Shown in pieces: positions 21,901 through 33,976 of a stretch of DNA of 64,000 nucleotides. This DNA is from Tuctoria greenei. Taxonomy: Eukaryota > Streptophyta > Magnoliopsida > Poales > Poaceae. Below the pieces are notes generated by a model. The model was not told the origin of the DNA, did no database searches, and saw only the letters and a list, made by a program, of their open reading frames with translations. The position numbers were made by a program, and so were the translations under genes. Location of the stretch: the NCBI GenBank assembly GCA_036927565.1, contig JAYESD010000001.1:267727560-267791559 (forward strand), in the 5' to 3' direction. Each line of letters opens with the position of its first letter. Within the stretch, counting starts at the first letter, position 1.

Positions 21901-22207
21901 CGAACATCTCGCAGAGGTGAGCAAAGACCGCCAGCATGGCAATTGAGTTCGGCGCGAGGTGGTGGAGTTGGAGGCCGAAGGTCTCCAGGAGCATGACAAG
22001 GAAGGCGGATGCAGGCGGGACGAAGCCGGCCAGCACGTACGACAAAAAAAGCACCATCTCCCCAGCGGAGAGGCTCAGCGGCAGCCTCCCAGGATGGAGC
22101 CACTTCTCCTGCTCAGGAGCGTGCCATCCGAGAAGCCGGCGCATGGGGGCCAGGTCAGCGGACCTGGACAGTCGGGACTTGGGCAGGATGCTCGCCATGA
22201 GGATCAA
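18902..22207 (-). pseudogene. Gypsy-B antisense gene (aORF), Transposase_28-like with coiled coil
   Basis: Runs opposite to gag-pol. From the ATG at 22207: an N-terminal domain of the 'putative gypsy type transposon' family (Transposase_28, PF04195-like; FGLQLHHLAPNSIAMLAVF, LCEMFVGVMPSVELFRYFF, LGAYYF). A Ser/Pro-rich linker with a basic PKKKRTRS segment (possible nuclear signal) follows, then a clean GT-AG intron (20672-20758, 87 bp), an Ala/Pro/Thr-rich stretch, a long Glu/Ala/Arg coiled coil (about 20130-19540), and a C-terminal module (VWEFLGGADSALVPLGFSP, then LGAIIDNQLEAEG). In-frame stops at 21653, 21275 and 19880, plus a G15 run at 20307-20321 that shifts the frame, make it a pseudogene. 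Function of this family is unknown. Confidence 0.8.
20307..20321 (+). repeat. Homopolymer run of 15 G
   Basis: G15 in the middle of the Gypsy-B antisense gene; on the coding (minus) strand it is a poly-C/poly-Pro stretch and coincides with a frame change. A second run, G16, is at 20797-20812. Confidence 0.95.
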
Positions 22208-22359
22208 AGGAGGAGGCTATGGAAGGGGAGATCGGGAGCTAGAGCGCAAGAACTGGGCTTGGGGCAAGAAGGCACGAGCGCAAGGATGCAGAAGTGGAAG
22301 AAAGGACCCTTAGGGGGGAAGATCTCTTTTTATCCACCTCTGCAAGCCAACAGACGCGG

Positions 22360-25064
22360 TGTGACACCCGGTTCCGAATATGGACCAAGCGTAACGCATA
22401 TGTGTGCCCAGGATGTTCAACACACATACACGAGTGATTCACAAATGATAAACAGAATTTAACCACGTCTTAACTAATAAATAAGTACTTTATTACAATA
22501 ATCCAATAGTTCACGAATAGTAAAACTCTAAATAATTGCAGCGGAAAAATAAACTAAACAGCACGACTCTAATCCACAGGCAATTGATGGTGGTACGCAA
22601 CCTAGTACTCCACGTGATCCTCAGGGTACTCCCAATTGTCTCCAGTAGCTGTTGGGGGGGATTGCAAGAGTGAGTACATGTCGTACTCAACAAGTGTGGA
22701 AAGTATGACATGTGGCTTATTCAAATGATGACAATAATAATGGCTAAGTGCTGAAAAGTACAGTAAAACATTTGAAAAGCATTATACTATGTCTATGTTA
22801 AACAATCCCATCATAACCATCATATTAACATAATATAAACCATATCCAATTATTGCCAACATTACCATTATCCATGTCCATAATGCGTAAACCATAACCA
22901 TTACCAGACCATAACCATAAACCAACCATAACCATCCCAAATCCCAATTCCAACTCTAATCATGTAGGTCATCCAGGCGCTCATAACCGGGAGCACGGCT
23001 ATCATGATAGTTTTAACACTCTGCAGAGGTTGTACCACTTTACCCACATGTTTGTGATTTTATCACCTTTCGATGACTAAGAAACCTCCATTGTGCCATC
23101 TCACACTTTCGTAGGTGTGTGGCCAAGAGATCACAAAATAGCCTTTCAAAAGGGACTACTAGTATGTACGGGCCCACTAAGGTTTCACCGGCAGGCTTGA
23201 ATCTCTATTCTCCCACCCACGGGCCCCCTCGTGTGCCATGCGGATCCCAGGGCAGTCCTCCTCGACTCCCATTCCCCGCGCCATCCAATGGTCCATACAA
23301 TACTAGCAGCGCTCCTAATTATTCAGCTACGCCGCACCCATACTTGGCCTTGTGGTGGCACTGTTGACCTGGCATATTCTCGCATGAACCGGTCCTTAGA
23401 TCTAAGGCAAGCGAACCACCATAACAACCAACCCATCCACATAACCAGGCTTGCTTAGATCACCCATCGTATTGACCAGTTCACATTAACCAGAACATCA
23501 TTGATGTAAAATTAAATGTGTAGTGTTGTTTGCCATCCCAATTAATTAAGCGAAGCAAAAAGGTAAAAACCCTTCTCGACTCTCTACCATATATTCCGGG
23601 TGACAAGGGTGGTCAAACAAAACTAGTAAACTTCCTACCATAGGATTCCCATCAATTTGACACAAGCATGCAAGTTCGCAAACAAAACATTTATTTTAGA
23701 AACAGGATCAATATGCTTCAAGGACACTTGCCTTGCTCCGACGGATGGGGTTGCTCAAGCGCTTCAAAGTCTTGATTTTGGAAATCCTCGTATGCAACCT
23801 CTTGAGCACGTTCCTCTACGCGTGATCATACATACAAGAAAACATATACAATTCAACATAATGCACACAAAATAATCAACATGCAATGACATGCATGCAT
23901 GCACAGTTTAATAATTAATTTACTACGGTCGTTTATTAATTAGATGCGACTAGTTCATACGTGTTCATATGGGTTTACGGGGATTTTAGGGCGGATTAAT
24001 GCTGCTGAAATAAAATTTATGGTGCAACTAAAATTAATTTATGCCTATTAGATTCAATATGATCGCAAAAATTCGCATCTGGAACGAACCCTACCGTAGA
24101 TCTGACGGCGCGACGGTCGCGGAATAAATGTGACGCGTAGACGAAGTAGATGGTGCAGCAGTCCTTCAGCGGCACGACGACGGCGGCGCGATGTCGGCGA
24201 CGATCTCCGACGAACAGTGGTGCCCTCCTCTTTTTCTCCCTCTTCTTCCCCTTCTTTTTCTCTTTTTTTCTTCCCTGGGCGCAGCCTTCTGGACCTTGGT
24301 TCCGGCGGCTTTTTCTTCTCTGCTGGCGGCTGCTGGTTCGTGGGGAAAAAGCCTAGGCCTCGGTCCTATTTATAGGGGCGGTGCTAGGGTACGGCACCGG
24401 TAGAATCGGAGGCGGTTACGGGATGGGACTCGTATCCGGACGGGAGGCCGAGGCGCGCCGGGAAAAATCGCGGGGGCGGGGGCAGCGTGGGGCTGGGCGT
24501 TGCGTCAGGGGGGGGGGGGGGAGACCGAGGCCCGGCTGCGGCCTCGGGCGATGCGCGTGCGCGTCGGGGGTGGGGGCCAGCGGGGCTGGCGCGCGCGGCC
24601 GGCTCGGCGCCTGTCGGCGGAAGCGGCGGCGGTGGGGCCCGGCTGCGGGCGCGCGACCGCGGGAGGTGCCGCTGGCTGGGCCGGCTTGGCCTGGCCAGCG
24701 GTGATTTCCTTTTTTTTTACTTTTCCTTTATTATATAATTATATATATATATTTATATATATTATTAATATTATATATTTATTATTTATTATTTATTATT
24801 TTTATAATATATATTATTAATGTTATATTTTTTTCTATTTTTATATATTGTTATATATATTATTTATATATATTTATATATATTTATATTATTATTTTTA
24901 TTCTTGTTCCCTATTACAAGTTTTTGGCTATAACTATTATTTTCTATTTCTTCTTTTGCTACATTCATTTGTATATATATGTTTTATTATCTTCCTTTTA
25001 TTCTACTAGTGTTTAATGCATGACCATGTATGCAATGCATGATGCGAAAATTTAGGGTGTTACA
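22360..25064 (-). mobile_element. Gypsy-C (Tekay-type) 3' LTR
   Basis: A 2,705-bp LTR whose plus-strand ends are TGTGACACCC and GGTGTTACA. It is nearly identical to 31193-33971 apart from a ~60-bp block missing near 24480 and homopolymer length changes. The flanks are CGCGG at 22355-22359 and 33972-33976, the 5-bp target duplication within Gypsy-B. TATAAATA (minus strand) is at 24368-24375. The stretch 24715-24905 is almost pure A/T. Confidence 0.93.
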
Positions 25065-25065
25065 A

Positions 25066-25080
25066 ACCTACCCCCCTTAA
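25066..25080 (-). other. Gypsy-C polypurine tract
   Basis: Minus strand AAGGGGGGTAGGTT immediately precedes the 3' LTR; primes plus-strand DNA synthesis. Confidence 0.7.
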
Positions 25081-25091
25081 AGTGAATCTCG

Positions 25092-28000
25092 CCCTCGAGA
25101 TTCGATAGCGTGGGGAAAAGATGAGGGAATTCTGCCTTCAGGTCTTCTTCACGTTCCCATGTAGCTTCGACTTCCGTATGTGTTTCCATTGCACTTTGCA
25201 CCAACGGATCCTCTTATTTCTCGTGACTCTTTCCTTCATATCCAAAATTTTGATAGGTTGTTCGACATAGGACAAATCCTCTTGAAGTTCTAACTCGTCC
25301 ATCGGCACTTGTTCTTCCGGTACCCTGAGACACTTCTTGAGTTGAGAGACGTGAAACACGTCGTGTACATCGGAGAGATACGTCGGCAGCTCAAGTCGAT
25401 AAGCTACCTCTCCTCGCTTGTCCAGAATCTTAAATGGTCCGATGTAACGTGGTGTGAGTTTTCCCTTGACGTTAAACCGTCGCTGACCTCTGATAGGTGA
25501 CACTTTGAGGTATACAAAATCTCCAACTTCAAAAGTCAAACTCCTTCGCCTATTATCAGCATAACCTTTCTGTCGAGATTGGGCAGCCTTTAAGTTTTCC
25601 CGTATTATTTGGACTTGCCTTTCAGCTTCTTGTAACACGTCGGGACCAAACACTTGATTCTCTCCGGTTTCATTCCAAAACAAGGGAGTCCTACATTTCC
25701 TTCCGTATAATGCTTCATAGGGTGACATTTTCAAACTTGCTTGGTAACTATTGTTGTACGAGAATTCAGCATACGGCAAACTTTTATCCCAACTTTTCCT
25801 ATGCTTTAAAGCACATGCTCTTAACATGTCTTCCAAAATTTGGTTGGTCCTCTCGGTTTGTCCATCTGTTTGAGGGTGATACGCCGAACTAAAGTTCAGC
25901 CTTGTTCCCATTGCTTCATGCAATTTCTGCCAAAATCTGGAGGTGAATTGAGAACCTCTATCCGAGACTATCTTCTTCGGTACTCCGTGTCGGCACACAA
26001 TATGTTACATATACAATTCTGCTAGCTTCGCGGTGGTATATGTGGTCTTGACAGGGATGAAATGAGCTGATTTTGTCAATCGATCCACAATAACCCATAT
26101 TGAATCATAGCCAGACTGAGTTCGCGGTAATCCCACTACAAAGTCCATACCAATCTCTTCCCACTTCCACTCTGGGATCTTTAATGGTTGTAGCAATCCG
26201 GCTGGCCTTTGATGTTCAGCTTTAACTCGTTGGCACACATCACAAAGTGCAACATATTCGGCTATGTCCTTTTTCATGCTGGCCCACCAGTAGCATGTCT
26301 TTAAGTCCTTGTACATCTTCGTACAGCCGGGATGAATTGAGTAAGGCGTGTCATGTGCCTCCTTCAATATTGCTTCCCGGATATGCCTAACATTAGGTAC
26401 CACAATCCTCTTTCCAAGCCATAAGGTACCCTGTTCGTCCTCATCAAACCGGAATTCCTTTCCTTCTTGGGTCCTTTCCTTGATTTCTTGTATTTCCTTG
26501 TCCTTTGTCTGTCCTTCCCGTATTTCCTGCTCTAATGTTGGGTTGACTTCCATCGTTCCCATCTCATTTATGAATCCAAGGTTCAACCGTTCAAACTCCT
26601 TGCATAACTCGGATGGCAGCTCTCGAACTGTGAGTTGATGACTTACTCCTTTACGGCTCAAGGCGTCGGCCACTACGTTGGCCTTCCCTGGGTGATAGTT
26701 GATTCCTACGTCATAATCCTTGATGAGCTCCAACCATCGGCGTTGCCTCAGATTCAGATCCGTTTGCGTAAATATGTACTTGAGACTCTTATGATCCGTA
26801 TAAATCTCACATCGGTGACCAAAAACATAGTGTCTCCATATCTTCAAGACGTGTACCACGGCTGCGAGTTCAAGGTCGTGTGTAGGATAATTCAACTCAT
26901 GTTTCTTTAGTTGCCTCGATGCATAAGCTACCACTTGGCCTTCTTGCATGAGCACACATCCTAATCCTTGTCTTGATGCATCACAGTATATATCAAAACT
27001 CTTGCTCACGTCCGGTAATACTAACACTGGGGCGGTTGTCAACCTTTTCTATAACTCTTCAAAGCTATCCTGACAAGCTTGAGTCCATCGGAATGCCTTT
27101 CCCTTCATGAGTAATTCGGTCATAGGCTTGGCTATTTTGGAGAAATCTTTAATGAATCGACGGTAGTATCCAGCCATTCCAAGGAAACTCCGAATTTCCT
27201 TGACATTCTGTGGCGGTTCCCACTTAAGCACATCTCTCACCTTCCCTGGGTCAACTGATACTCCTCCTCCAGAGATAATATGGCCTAGGAAAGAAACTTC
27301 TCGTAACCAAAATTGACATTTACTGAACTTGGCATACAATTGATGCTCCCTCAATTTCTGCAGCGTAAGCCTCAAGTGTTCCTCGTGTTCCTTCTCATCC
27401 TTCGAGTAGATCATAATATCATCGATGAACACTACAACGAACTTATCCAGATATTCCATGAAGACCTTATTCATGAGATACATAAAGTACGCAGGCGCAT
27501 TCGTTAATCCAAATGACATGACGGTGTACTCATAAGATCCATATCGTGTCCGAAATGCTGTCTTGGGTATATCTGATGGTCTAATCTTCATTTGGAAGTA
27601 TCCTGACCGCAAGTCGATCTTGGAGAAGGTACATGCACCCTTCATTTGGTCGAACAAATCCTCAATACGGGGCAGTGAGTACTTGTTCTTAATTGTCACT
27701 TCATTGAGAGACCTATAGTCCACACACATCCTCTGGGTTCCATCCTTCTTATCTACGAAGAGCACTGGGGCTCCCCACGGGGATGAGCTTGGGCGTATAA
27801 AACCCTTCTCTAGCTGCTCTTGAATTTGCTTCTTGAGCTCTGCTAATTCCTTAGGAGGCATCCTATACGGCCTCTTAGCTATAGGTGCAGTTCCGGGTAT
27901 CAACTCAATGGCGAATTCTATGTCACGATCAGGTGGCATACCTGGCAACTCATCTGGGAACACGTCCGGGTACTCGCGAACGATCGGAATGCTTTCCAAT

Positions 28001-29622
28001 GTCACTTCTTCCATGTGATTCAGCGTCGCTTTCCCTCTTGCAGGTTGGGCTGCTTCAACTTCAATGCGTGTACCATGTTCACTTGTCAACTGCACAATCC
28101 TCTCGGCACATTGAATGACTCCATTATGCTTGCTCAGCCAGTCCATTCCAAGTATTATGTCTATTCCTTGGGAGTCCAATACTATGAGGTTTGCGAGAAA
28201 GTCTACCCCCCTTATTTTAATGCTTACTTTCGGACATACTATATTTGTCCTCATCTCTCCGTCAGGAGAACTTACTAGCATAGTTTGCTTCATATGAGAT
28301 ATAGGCAAATTGTACTTGGCAACATACTTTGATGAGATGAATGAATGAGATGCTCCTGAATCAAATAAAACAGTCGCGGGGTTGGAGTTGGCGAGAAACA
28401 TACCAATCACGATGTCATCAGCTTGCTGGGCTTCCTCAGTAGAGATATGATTGACATTGCCACGAGCAAAATTCTGCTGTCCACGGTTGCCTTGTGGTGC
28501 TCCTCCATTGGGTCGCGGGTGATTTGGCCTTGGTGCATTGTTCATAGGTCCATTGTTTCTCCTGGGGCATTGACTTGCAAAGTGTCCGGGTTCTCCACAC
28601 GCAAAGCATGTCTTACCACCCGTAGCATTGGGGAAGTTTGGGCGCATCTGGTTTTGAGCATTTGCCGCCATGTTAGGACGCGGCGCAGGTGGCACAGGAT
28701 TGCGAGGCGCTTGCATGGCAGGGCGTTGCTGTGGTGGCTGATTTGGGCGGGGCGGATAAGCAGTGCGGTATGCAGGAGCAGAGGGGTTGTATTGTGGTGC
28801 AGTAGGTGGTGCATAGCGGGGGCGAACATTGCTTCCTTGTTGCGGTCCATGATGTGACATCTTCCTCTTGTTGTCCTGCTCCATCTCACGAATCTTGTTC
28901 TCAACCACAATAGCCTTGTCAACCAGCTTTTGGAAGTTTGGATAATCAGTATTGAGCAACTGGACTTGAATTTCATTGTTGAGACCCCTCATAAACAGAT
29001 ACTGCTTCCTACTATCAGTTTTGATGTCTTCTGGAGCATATCTTGATAATTGAGTGAATTTGTTGAGATACTCACTCACGCTCATCCTTCCTTGCCTGAG
29101 ATTTTCAAAATCTTGTCTTCTCAGTATCATAACTCCTTCAGGTACATAGTGGGAACGGAAACTCTGCTTAAACTCAACCCAAGTGATTGTCTCCTGATTA
29201 TCATGAGCGTTGCAAAGAGCTTCCCACCAGTCAGCGGCTGCTCCAACTAGTTGATGTGATGCAAAGAGAACCTTCTCCCTATCAGTGCACTGGACAATAG
29301 CAAGTTTCTTCTCAACGGACTTCAGCCAATCATCAGCTTCCATAGGGTCTGTGGCTTGTGCAAAGGTGGGCGGTCTGGTCCTCATGAACTCTCCCAAACG
29401 GTTGTGATGTGGCGGGGGTGGCGGTGGAGGCAGGTGGGGCTGATTGTTGTTGCCAGCTTGCAGCTGTCCCATGGTCTGTATCATGGTCTGCATGAGCTGG
29501 TTCTGCATAGCTAACAGTTGTTCAATATTGATGGCTCCATGAGCAGGTCCCTGGTTGTTCTGAGGTACTTCATTGCGCTCCTCCTCATCGTTGGCATCCC
29601 TCTGGTTACGAGTTCTCACCAT
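25092..29622 (-). pseudogene. Gypsy-C gag-pol with chromodomain (Tekay chromovirus)
   Basis: One long frame from the ATG at 29622. Order: gag core ([17 protein letters not shown], about residue 100), zinc knuckle [15 protein letters not shown] (about residue 340), protease [15 protein letters not shown] (about 420), RT with [20 protein letters not shown] and FIDDIMIYS, RNase H ([16 protein letters not shown]), integrase ([29 protein letters not shown]), and a C-terminal chromodomain (PIKILDMKERVTR). Two in-frame stops, TAG at 27049-27051 before RNase H and TAA at 26005-26007 inside integrase, and a frameshift near 25195 in the chromodomain inactivate it. The chromodomain and PBS place it among Tekay/Del chromoviruses. 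The few lesions suit a fairly young insertion. Confidence 0.92.
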
Positions 29623-29930
29623 CTGTTGGCGAAGGAAAGGTAGGGACAGAAGGATTTAGAATTTGGAAAGAACGTCCCAACTATATGCATCAAGGTATGT
29701 GACACTAAATAATCCTTTATTAATATAGACCTATATTATGAGGATGTGGACAATTGCCGAAGCATTCCACAACTCTCTACTAAGCACACAAGCACTCAAA
29801 CAAGCACCAAACAGAATTTACAAAGATCCTAAAAGAAGTAACACAACTCAAGGTCACACAAGTATATCTACATCGCTCTTATTTACTAATGGGGGTGTGC
29901 CTATCCTTGAGTCGTGGCATAGGTCGAGGA

Positions 29931-30779
29931 CTACTCGTCGTCGAGCGGGAACTCATCCGGGTCCTCATCGTCGTCGTCATCGGGGTCCTCGGGGTCCTGT
30001 GGGTCCTGGGGTGGTGAGGCAGAAGGCGGCGGTGGTGCGGTAGACGCCACACTGGAAGGCTCCTCGTCAGAGGACTCCTCAGAAGATGACTCACGCTGAC
30101 CGTTGCGACGGTCTGGAGAGTCTGGGGTCCACATCGGGGTGTCGGACGCGTAGTCGTCTGGGTCCTCGTCGGTGATCCGACGATACCTCCTGATTATCGC
30201 CTCGTGGCGCTGGGCGAGGTCACGCCCATCCTGAATCTCCTGCTGCGCCCTCTGAAGTCGGGCACTCAGCTGGGTCACATCGTCAACAGTCTGACGAGAC
30301 CGCGGGAGGTCCAGGGGTCCCTCCACGTGCCTGGAGACGAAGCGAGCAGTGCCACTGGGACGCTGCGGGACGAAGGCGTGAACCGTGTCCTCCAGACGGA
30401 AACGGCGGGTGTGGCTCCAAAAAGTGGCTGCTTCCCAGCTAGCATCCTGCTCCGCAGATCGGCGGGAGCTCCTCCAAGCGGGGCTGTTGTGGGTCTTCAC
30501 CAACTCGTCACCGTAGTAGATATAGATTTTGCAGCTCCACTCCTTCCTGCCGGGGCGCTGCACTCCAGTGGTGTGGTAGGAGAGCGAGAGGTTGTGGTGA
30601 CGGTAGCCAGCCTCACGGAGTAGGGCACGGAGACGGTGTCGCAGCTGTCTTGCGGCTCTGCCGTCAGAACGGATCACCACGGGGTGACGTGGGTCGACGG
30701 CCGGAGAGCGACTGGCCAACCTACGCGGGGGCACAAGTCCACCGGTCGACTTACGGGGGGTTGTCTTGGTGCGGGCCAT
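29931..30779 (-). CDS. Gypsy-C accessory ORF with a histone H3-tail-like N-terminus
   Basis: An intact 282-codon frame between the PBS and gag, on the same strand as gag but in another frame and 308 bp upstream of it. After Met the protein starts ARTKTTPRKSTGG; histone H3 starts ARTKQTARKSTGG, so the Lys4, Arg8-Lys9-Ser10 and Thr11 positions are conserved. Residues about 35-165 look globular (EWSCKIYIYYGDELVKTHN, a Trp/Arg-rich stretch, RPSGTARFVSRHVEGPLDL). About 168-210 is a coiled coil (TQLSARLQRAQQEIQDGRDL). About 215-282 is Ser/Glu/Asp-rich and ends in an Asp/Pro tail (DPDDDDDEDPDEFPLDDE) like those of histone-binding proteins. There is no histone fold, so it is not a histone gene. A related but diverged ORF occupies the same place in Gypsy-A. 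A role in chromatin targeting or mimicry is inference only. Confidence 0.8.
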   Translation of the reverse strand: MARTKTTPRKSTGGLVPPRRLASRSPAVDPRHPVVIRSDGRAARQLRHRLRALLREAGYRHHNLSLSYHTTGVQRPGRKEWSCKIYIYYGDELVKTHNSPAWRSSRRSAEQDASWEAATFWSHTRRFRLEDTVHAFVPQRPSGTARFVSRHVEGPLDLPRSRQTVDDVTQLSARLQRAQQEIQDGRDLAQRHEAIIRRYRRITDEDPDDYASDTPMWTPDSPDRRNGQRESSSEESSDEEPSSVASTAPPPPSASPPQDPQDPEDPDDDDDEDPDEFPLDDE

Positions 30780-31177
30780 CTACAGAAAACAAGAATACAT
30801 TAGAGGAAAAAGAAATAACAAAATACAAATCTGAAAATTTCAGCAGCTAAAGCGGCGGAAAAGAGCGGTGCAGCGGTTCCAAAAGAACGAAAAATGAAGA
30901 GAAAAAATACAGCAACCAACACAATAATTTTACCCACACATAACAGCGGCAAAACACACCGTTTTCGCGAAAATTTACACAACAAAACAGCAGCACTTAA
31001 TATTGCTCACTTCTGAAAATTTTTATCAAAAACGCAGCAGCGATCAATACTTTTTGCGGCTGAAAATAAAGGAAACAAAACAGCAGCAAAATTTTTCGAA
31101 AATAGCAGATTAGAAGAGTGTTCCTAAGTGCTCTAGAGTGTCCATTCTACCTAGGCTTGCGTCCTACAGTCAACGCG
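30780..31177 (-). other. Gypsy-C untranslated leader
   Basis: About 400 bp of AT-rich sequence, rich in A/C and poor in G on the plus strand, between the PBS and the accessory ORF. No coding sequence seen. Confidence 0.6.
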
Positions 31178-31189
31178 GCTCTGATACCA
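31178..31189 (-). other. Gypsy-C primer-binding site
   Basis: Minus strand TGGTATCAGAGC, matching the 3' end of initiator tRNA-Met, 3 bases after the 5' LTR. Confidence 0.85.
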
Positions 31190-31192
31190 ATT

Positions 31193-33971
31193 TGTGACAC
31201 CCGGTTCCGAATATGGACCAAGCGTAACGCATATGTGTGCCCAGGATGTTCAACACACATACACGAGTGATTCACAAATGATAAACAGAATTTAACCACG
31301 TCTTAACTAATAAATAAGTACTTTATTACAATAATCCAATAGTTCACGAATAGTAAAACTCTAAATAATTGCAGCGGAAAAATAAACTAAACAGCACGAC
31401 TCTAATCCACAGGCAATTGACGGCGGTACGCGACCTAGTACTCCACGTGATCCTCAGGGTACTCCCAATTGTCTCCAGTAGCTGTTGGGGGGGGGGGGAT
31501 TGCAAGAGTGAGTACATGTCGTACTCAGCAAGTGTGGAAAGTATGACATGTGGCTTATTCAAATGACGACAATAATAATGGCTAAGTGCTGAAAAGTACA
31601 GTAAAACATTTGAAAAGCATTATACTATGTCTATGTTAAACAATCCCATCATAACCATCATATTAACATAATATAAACCATATCCAATTATTGCCAACAT
31701 TACCATTATCCATGTCCATAATGCGTAAACCATAACCATTACCAGACCATAACCATAAACCAACCATAACCATCACAAATCCCAATTCCAACTCTAATCA
31801 TGTAGGTCATCCAGGCGCTCATAACCGGGAGCACGACTATCATGATAGTTTTTAACACTCTGCAGAGGTTGTACCACTTTACCCACATGTTTATGATTTT
31901 ATCACCTTTCGATGACTAAGAAACCTCCATTGTGCCATCTCACACTTCCGTAGGTGTGTGGCCAAGAGATCACAAAATAGCCTTTCAAAAGGGACTACTA
32001 GTATGTACGGGCCCACTAAGGTTTCACCGGCAGGCTTGAATCTCTATTCTCCCACCCACGGGCCCCCTCGTGTGCCATGCGGATCCCAGGGCAGTCCTCC
32101 TCGACTCCCATTCCCCGCGCCATCCAATGGTCCATACAATACTAGCAGCGCTCCTAATTATTCAGCTACGCCGCACCCATACTTGGCCTTGTGGTGGCAC
32201 TGTTGACCTGACATATTCTCGCATGAACCGGTCCTTAGATCTAAGGCAAGCGAACCACCATAACAACCAACCCATCCACATAACCAGGCTTGCTTAGATC
32301 ACCCATCGTATTGACCAGTTCACATTAACCAGAACATCATTGATGTAAAATTAAATGTGTAGTGTTGTTTGCCATCCCAATTAATTAAGCGAAGCAAAAA
32401 GGTAAAAACCCTTCTCGACTCTCTACCATATATTCCGGGTGACAAGGGTGGTCAAACAAAACTAGTAAACTTCCTACCATAGGATTCCCATCAATTTGAC
32501 ACAAGCATGCAAGTTCGCAAACAAAACATTTATTTTAGAAACAGGATCAATATGCTTCAAGGACACTTGCCTTGCTCCGACGGATGGGGTTGCTCAAGCG
32601 CTTCAAAGTCTTGATTTTGGAAATCCTCGTATGCAACCTCTTGAGCACGTTCCTCTACGCGTGATCATACATACAAGAAAACATATACAATTCAACATAA
32701 TGCACACAAAATAATCAACATGCAATGACATGCATGCATGCACAGTTTAATAATTAATTTACTACGGTCGTTTATTAATTAGATGCGACTAGTTCATACG
32801 TGTTCATATGGGTTTACGGGGATTTTAGGGCGGATTAATGCTGCTGAAATAAAATTTATGGTGCAACTAAAATTAATTTATGCCTATTAGATTCAATATG
32901 ATCGCAAAAATTCGCATCCGGAACGAACCCTACTGTAGATCTGACGGCGCGACGGTCGCGGAATAAATGTGACGCGTAGACGAAGTAGATGGTGCAGCAG
33001 TCCTTCGGCGGCACGACGACGGCGGCGCGATGTCGGCAACGATCTCCGGCGAACGGTGGTGCCCTCCTCTTTTTCTCCCTCTTCTTCCCATTCTTTTTCT
33101 CTTTTTTTCTTCCCTGGGCGCAGCCTTCTGGACCTTGGTTCCGGCGGCTTTTTCTTCTCTGCTGGCGGCTGCTGGTTCGTGGGGAAAAAGCCTAGGCCTC
33201 GGTCCTATTTATAGGGGCGGCGCTAGGGTACGGCACCGGTAGAATCGGAGGCGGTTACGGGATGGGACTCGTATCCGGACGGGAGGCCGAGGCGCGCCGG
33301 GAAAAATCGCGGGGGCGGGAATCGCGCGCGTGCAGGCGCGCTCGCGCGGGAAGACCTGGGTGGGGCCACGCGGGCGGCGGGGCAGCGTGGGGCAGGGCGT
33401 TGCGTCAGGGGGGGGGGGAGACCGAGGCCCGGCTGCGGCCTCGGGCGATGCGCGTGCACGTCGGGGGTGGGGGCTAGCGGGGCTGGCGCGCGCGGCCGGC
33501 TCGGCGCCTGTCGGTGGAAGCGGCGGCGGTGGGGCCCGGCTGCGGGCGCGCGGCCGCGGGAGGTGCCGCTGGCTGGGCCGGCTTGGCCTGGCCAGCGGTG
33601 ATTTCCTTTTTTTTCTTTTTTTTTACTTTTCCTTTATTATATAATTATTTATATATATATATATATTTTATATATTATTAATATTATATATTTATTATTT
33701 ATTATTTTTATAATATATATTATTAATGTTATATTTTTTTTCTATTTTTATATATTGTTATATATATTATTTATATATATTTATATATATTTTTATTATT
33801 ATTTTTATTCTTATTCCCTATTACAAGTTTTTGGCTATAACTATTATTTTCTATTTCTTCTTTTGCTACATTCATTTGTATATATATGTTTTATTATCTT
33901 CCTTTTATTCTACTAGTGTTTAATGCATGACCATGTATGCAATGCATGATGCGAAAATTTAGGGTGTTACA
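31193..33971 (-). mobile_element. Gypsy-C 5' LTR
   Basis: A 2,779-bp LTR almost identical to 22360-25064. Differences seen by eye are single bases, a G12 versus G8 run (31487-31498), and about 60 bp of GC-rich sequence present here (about 33319-33380) but absent in the other copy. The minus-strand TATA box is at 33206-33213. AT-rich sequence at 33600-33800. Confidence 0.93.
33206..33213 (-). promoter_or_regulatory. Gypsy-C promoter TATA box
   Basis: Minus strand TATAAATA in a GC-rich setting (CCCTATAAATAGGACC). It is the likely promoter of the element transcript, which would meet the H3-like ORF before gag. Confidence 0.6.
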
Positions 33972-33976
33972 CGCGG

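Noticed and set aside
23119..24375. Small ORFs that also occur identically at 31958-33214
   Set aside because: They are the same LTR sequence in the two Gypsy-C LTRs, on the non-transcribed strand.
29931..30779. A true histone H3 gene or fragment
   Set aside because: Only the first 13-20 residues resemble H3. No histone fold follows, and the frame sits between PBS and gag of an LTR element.
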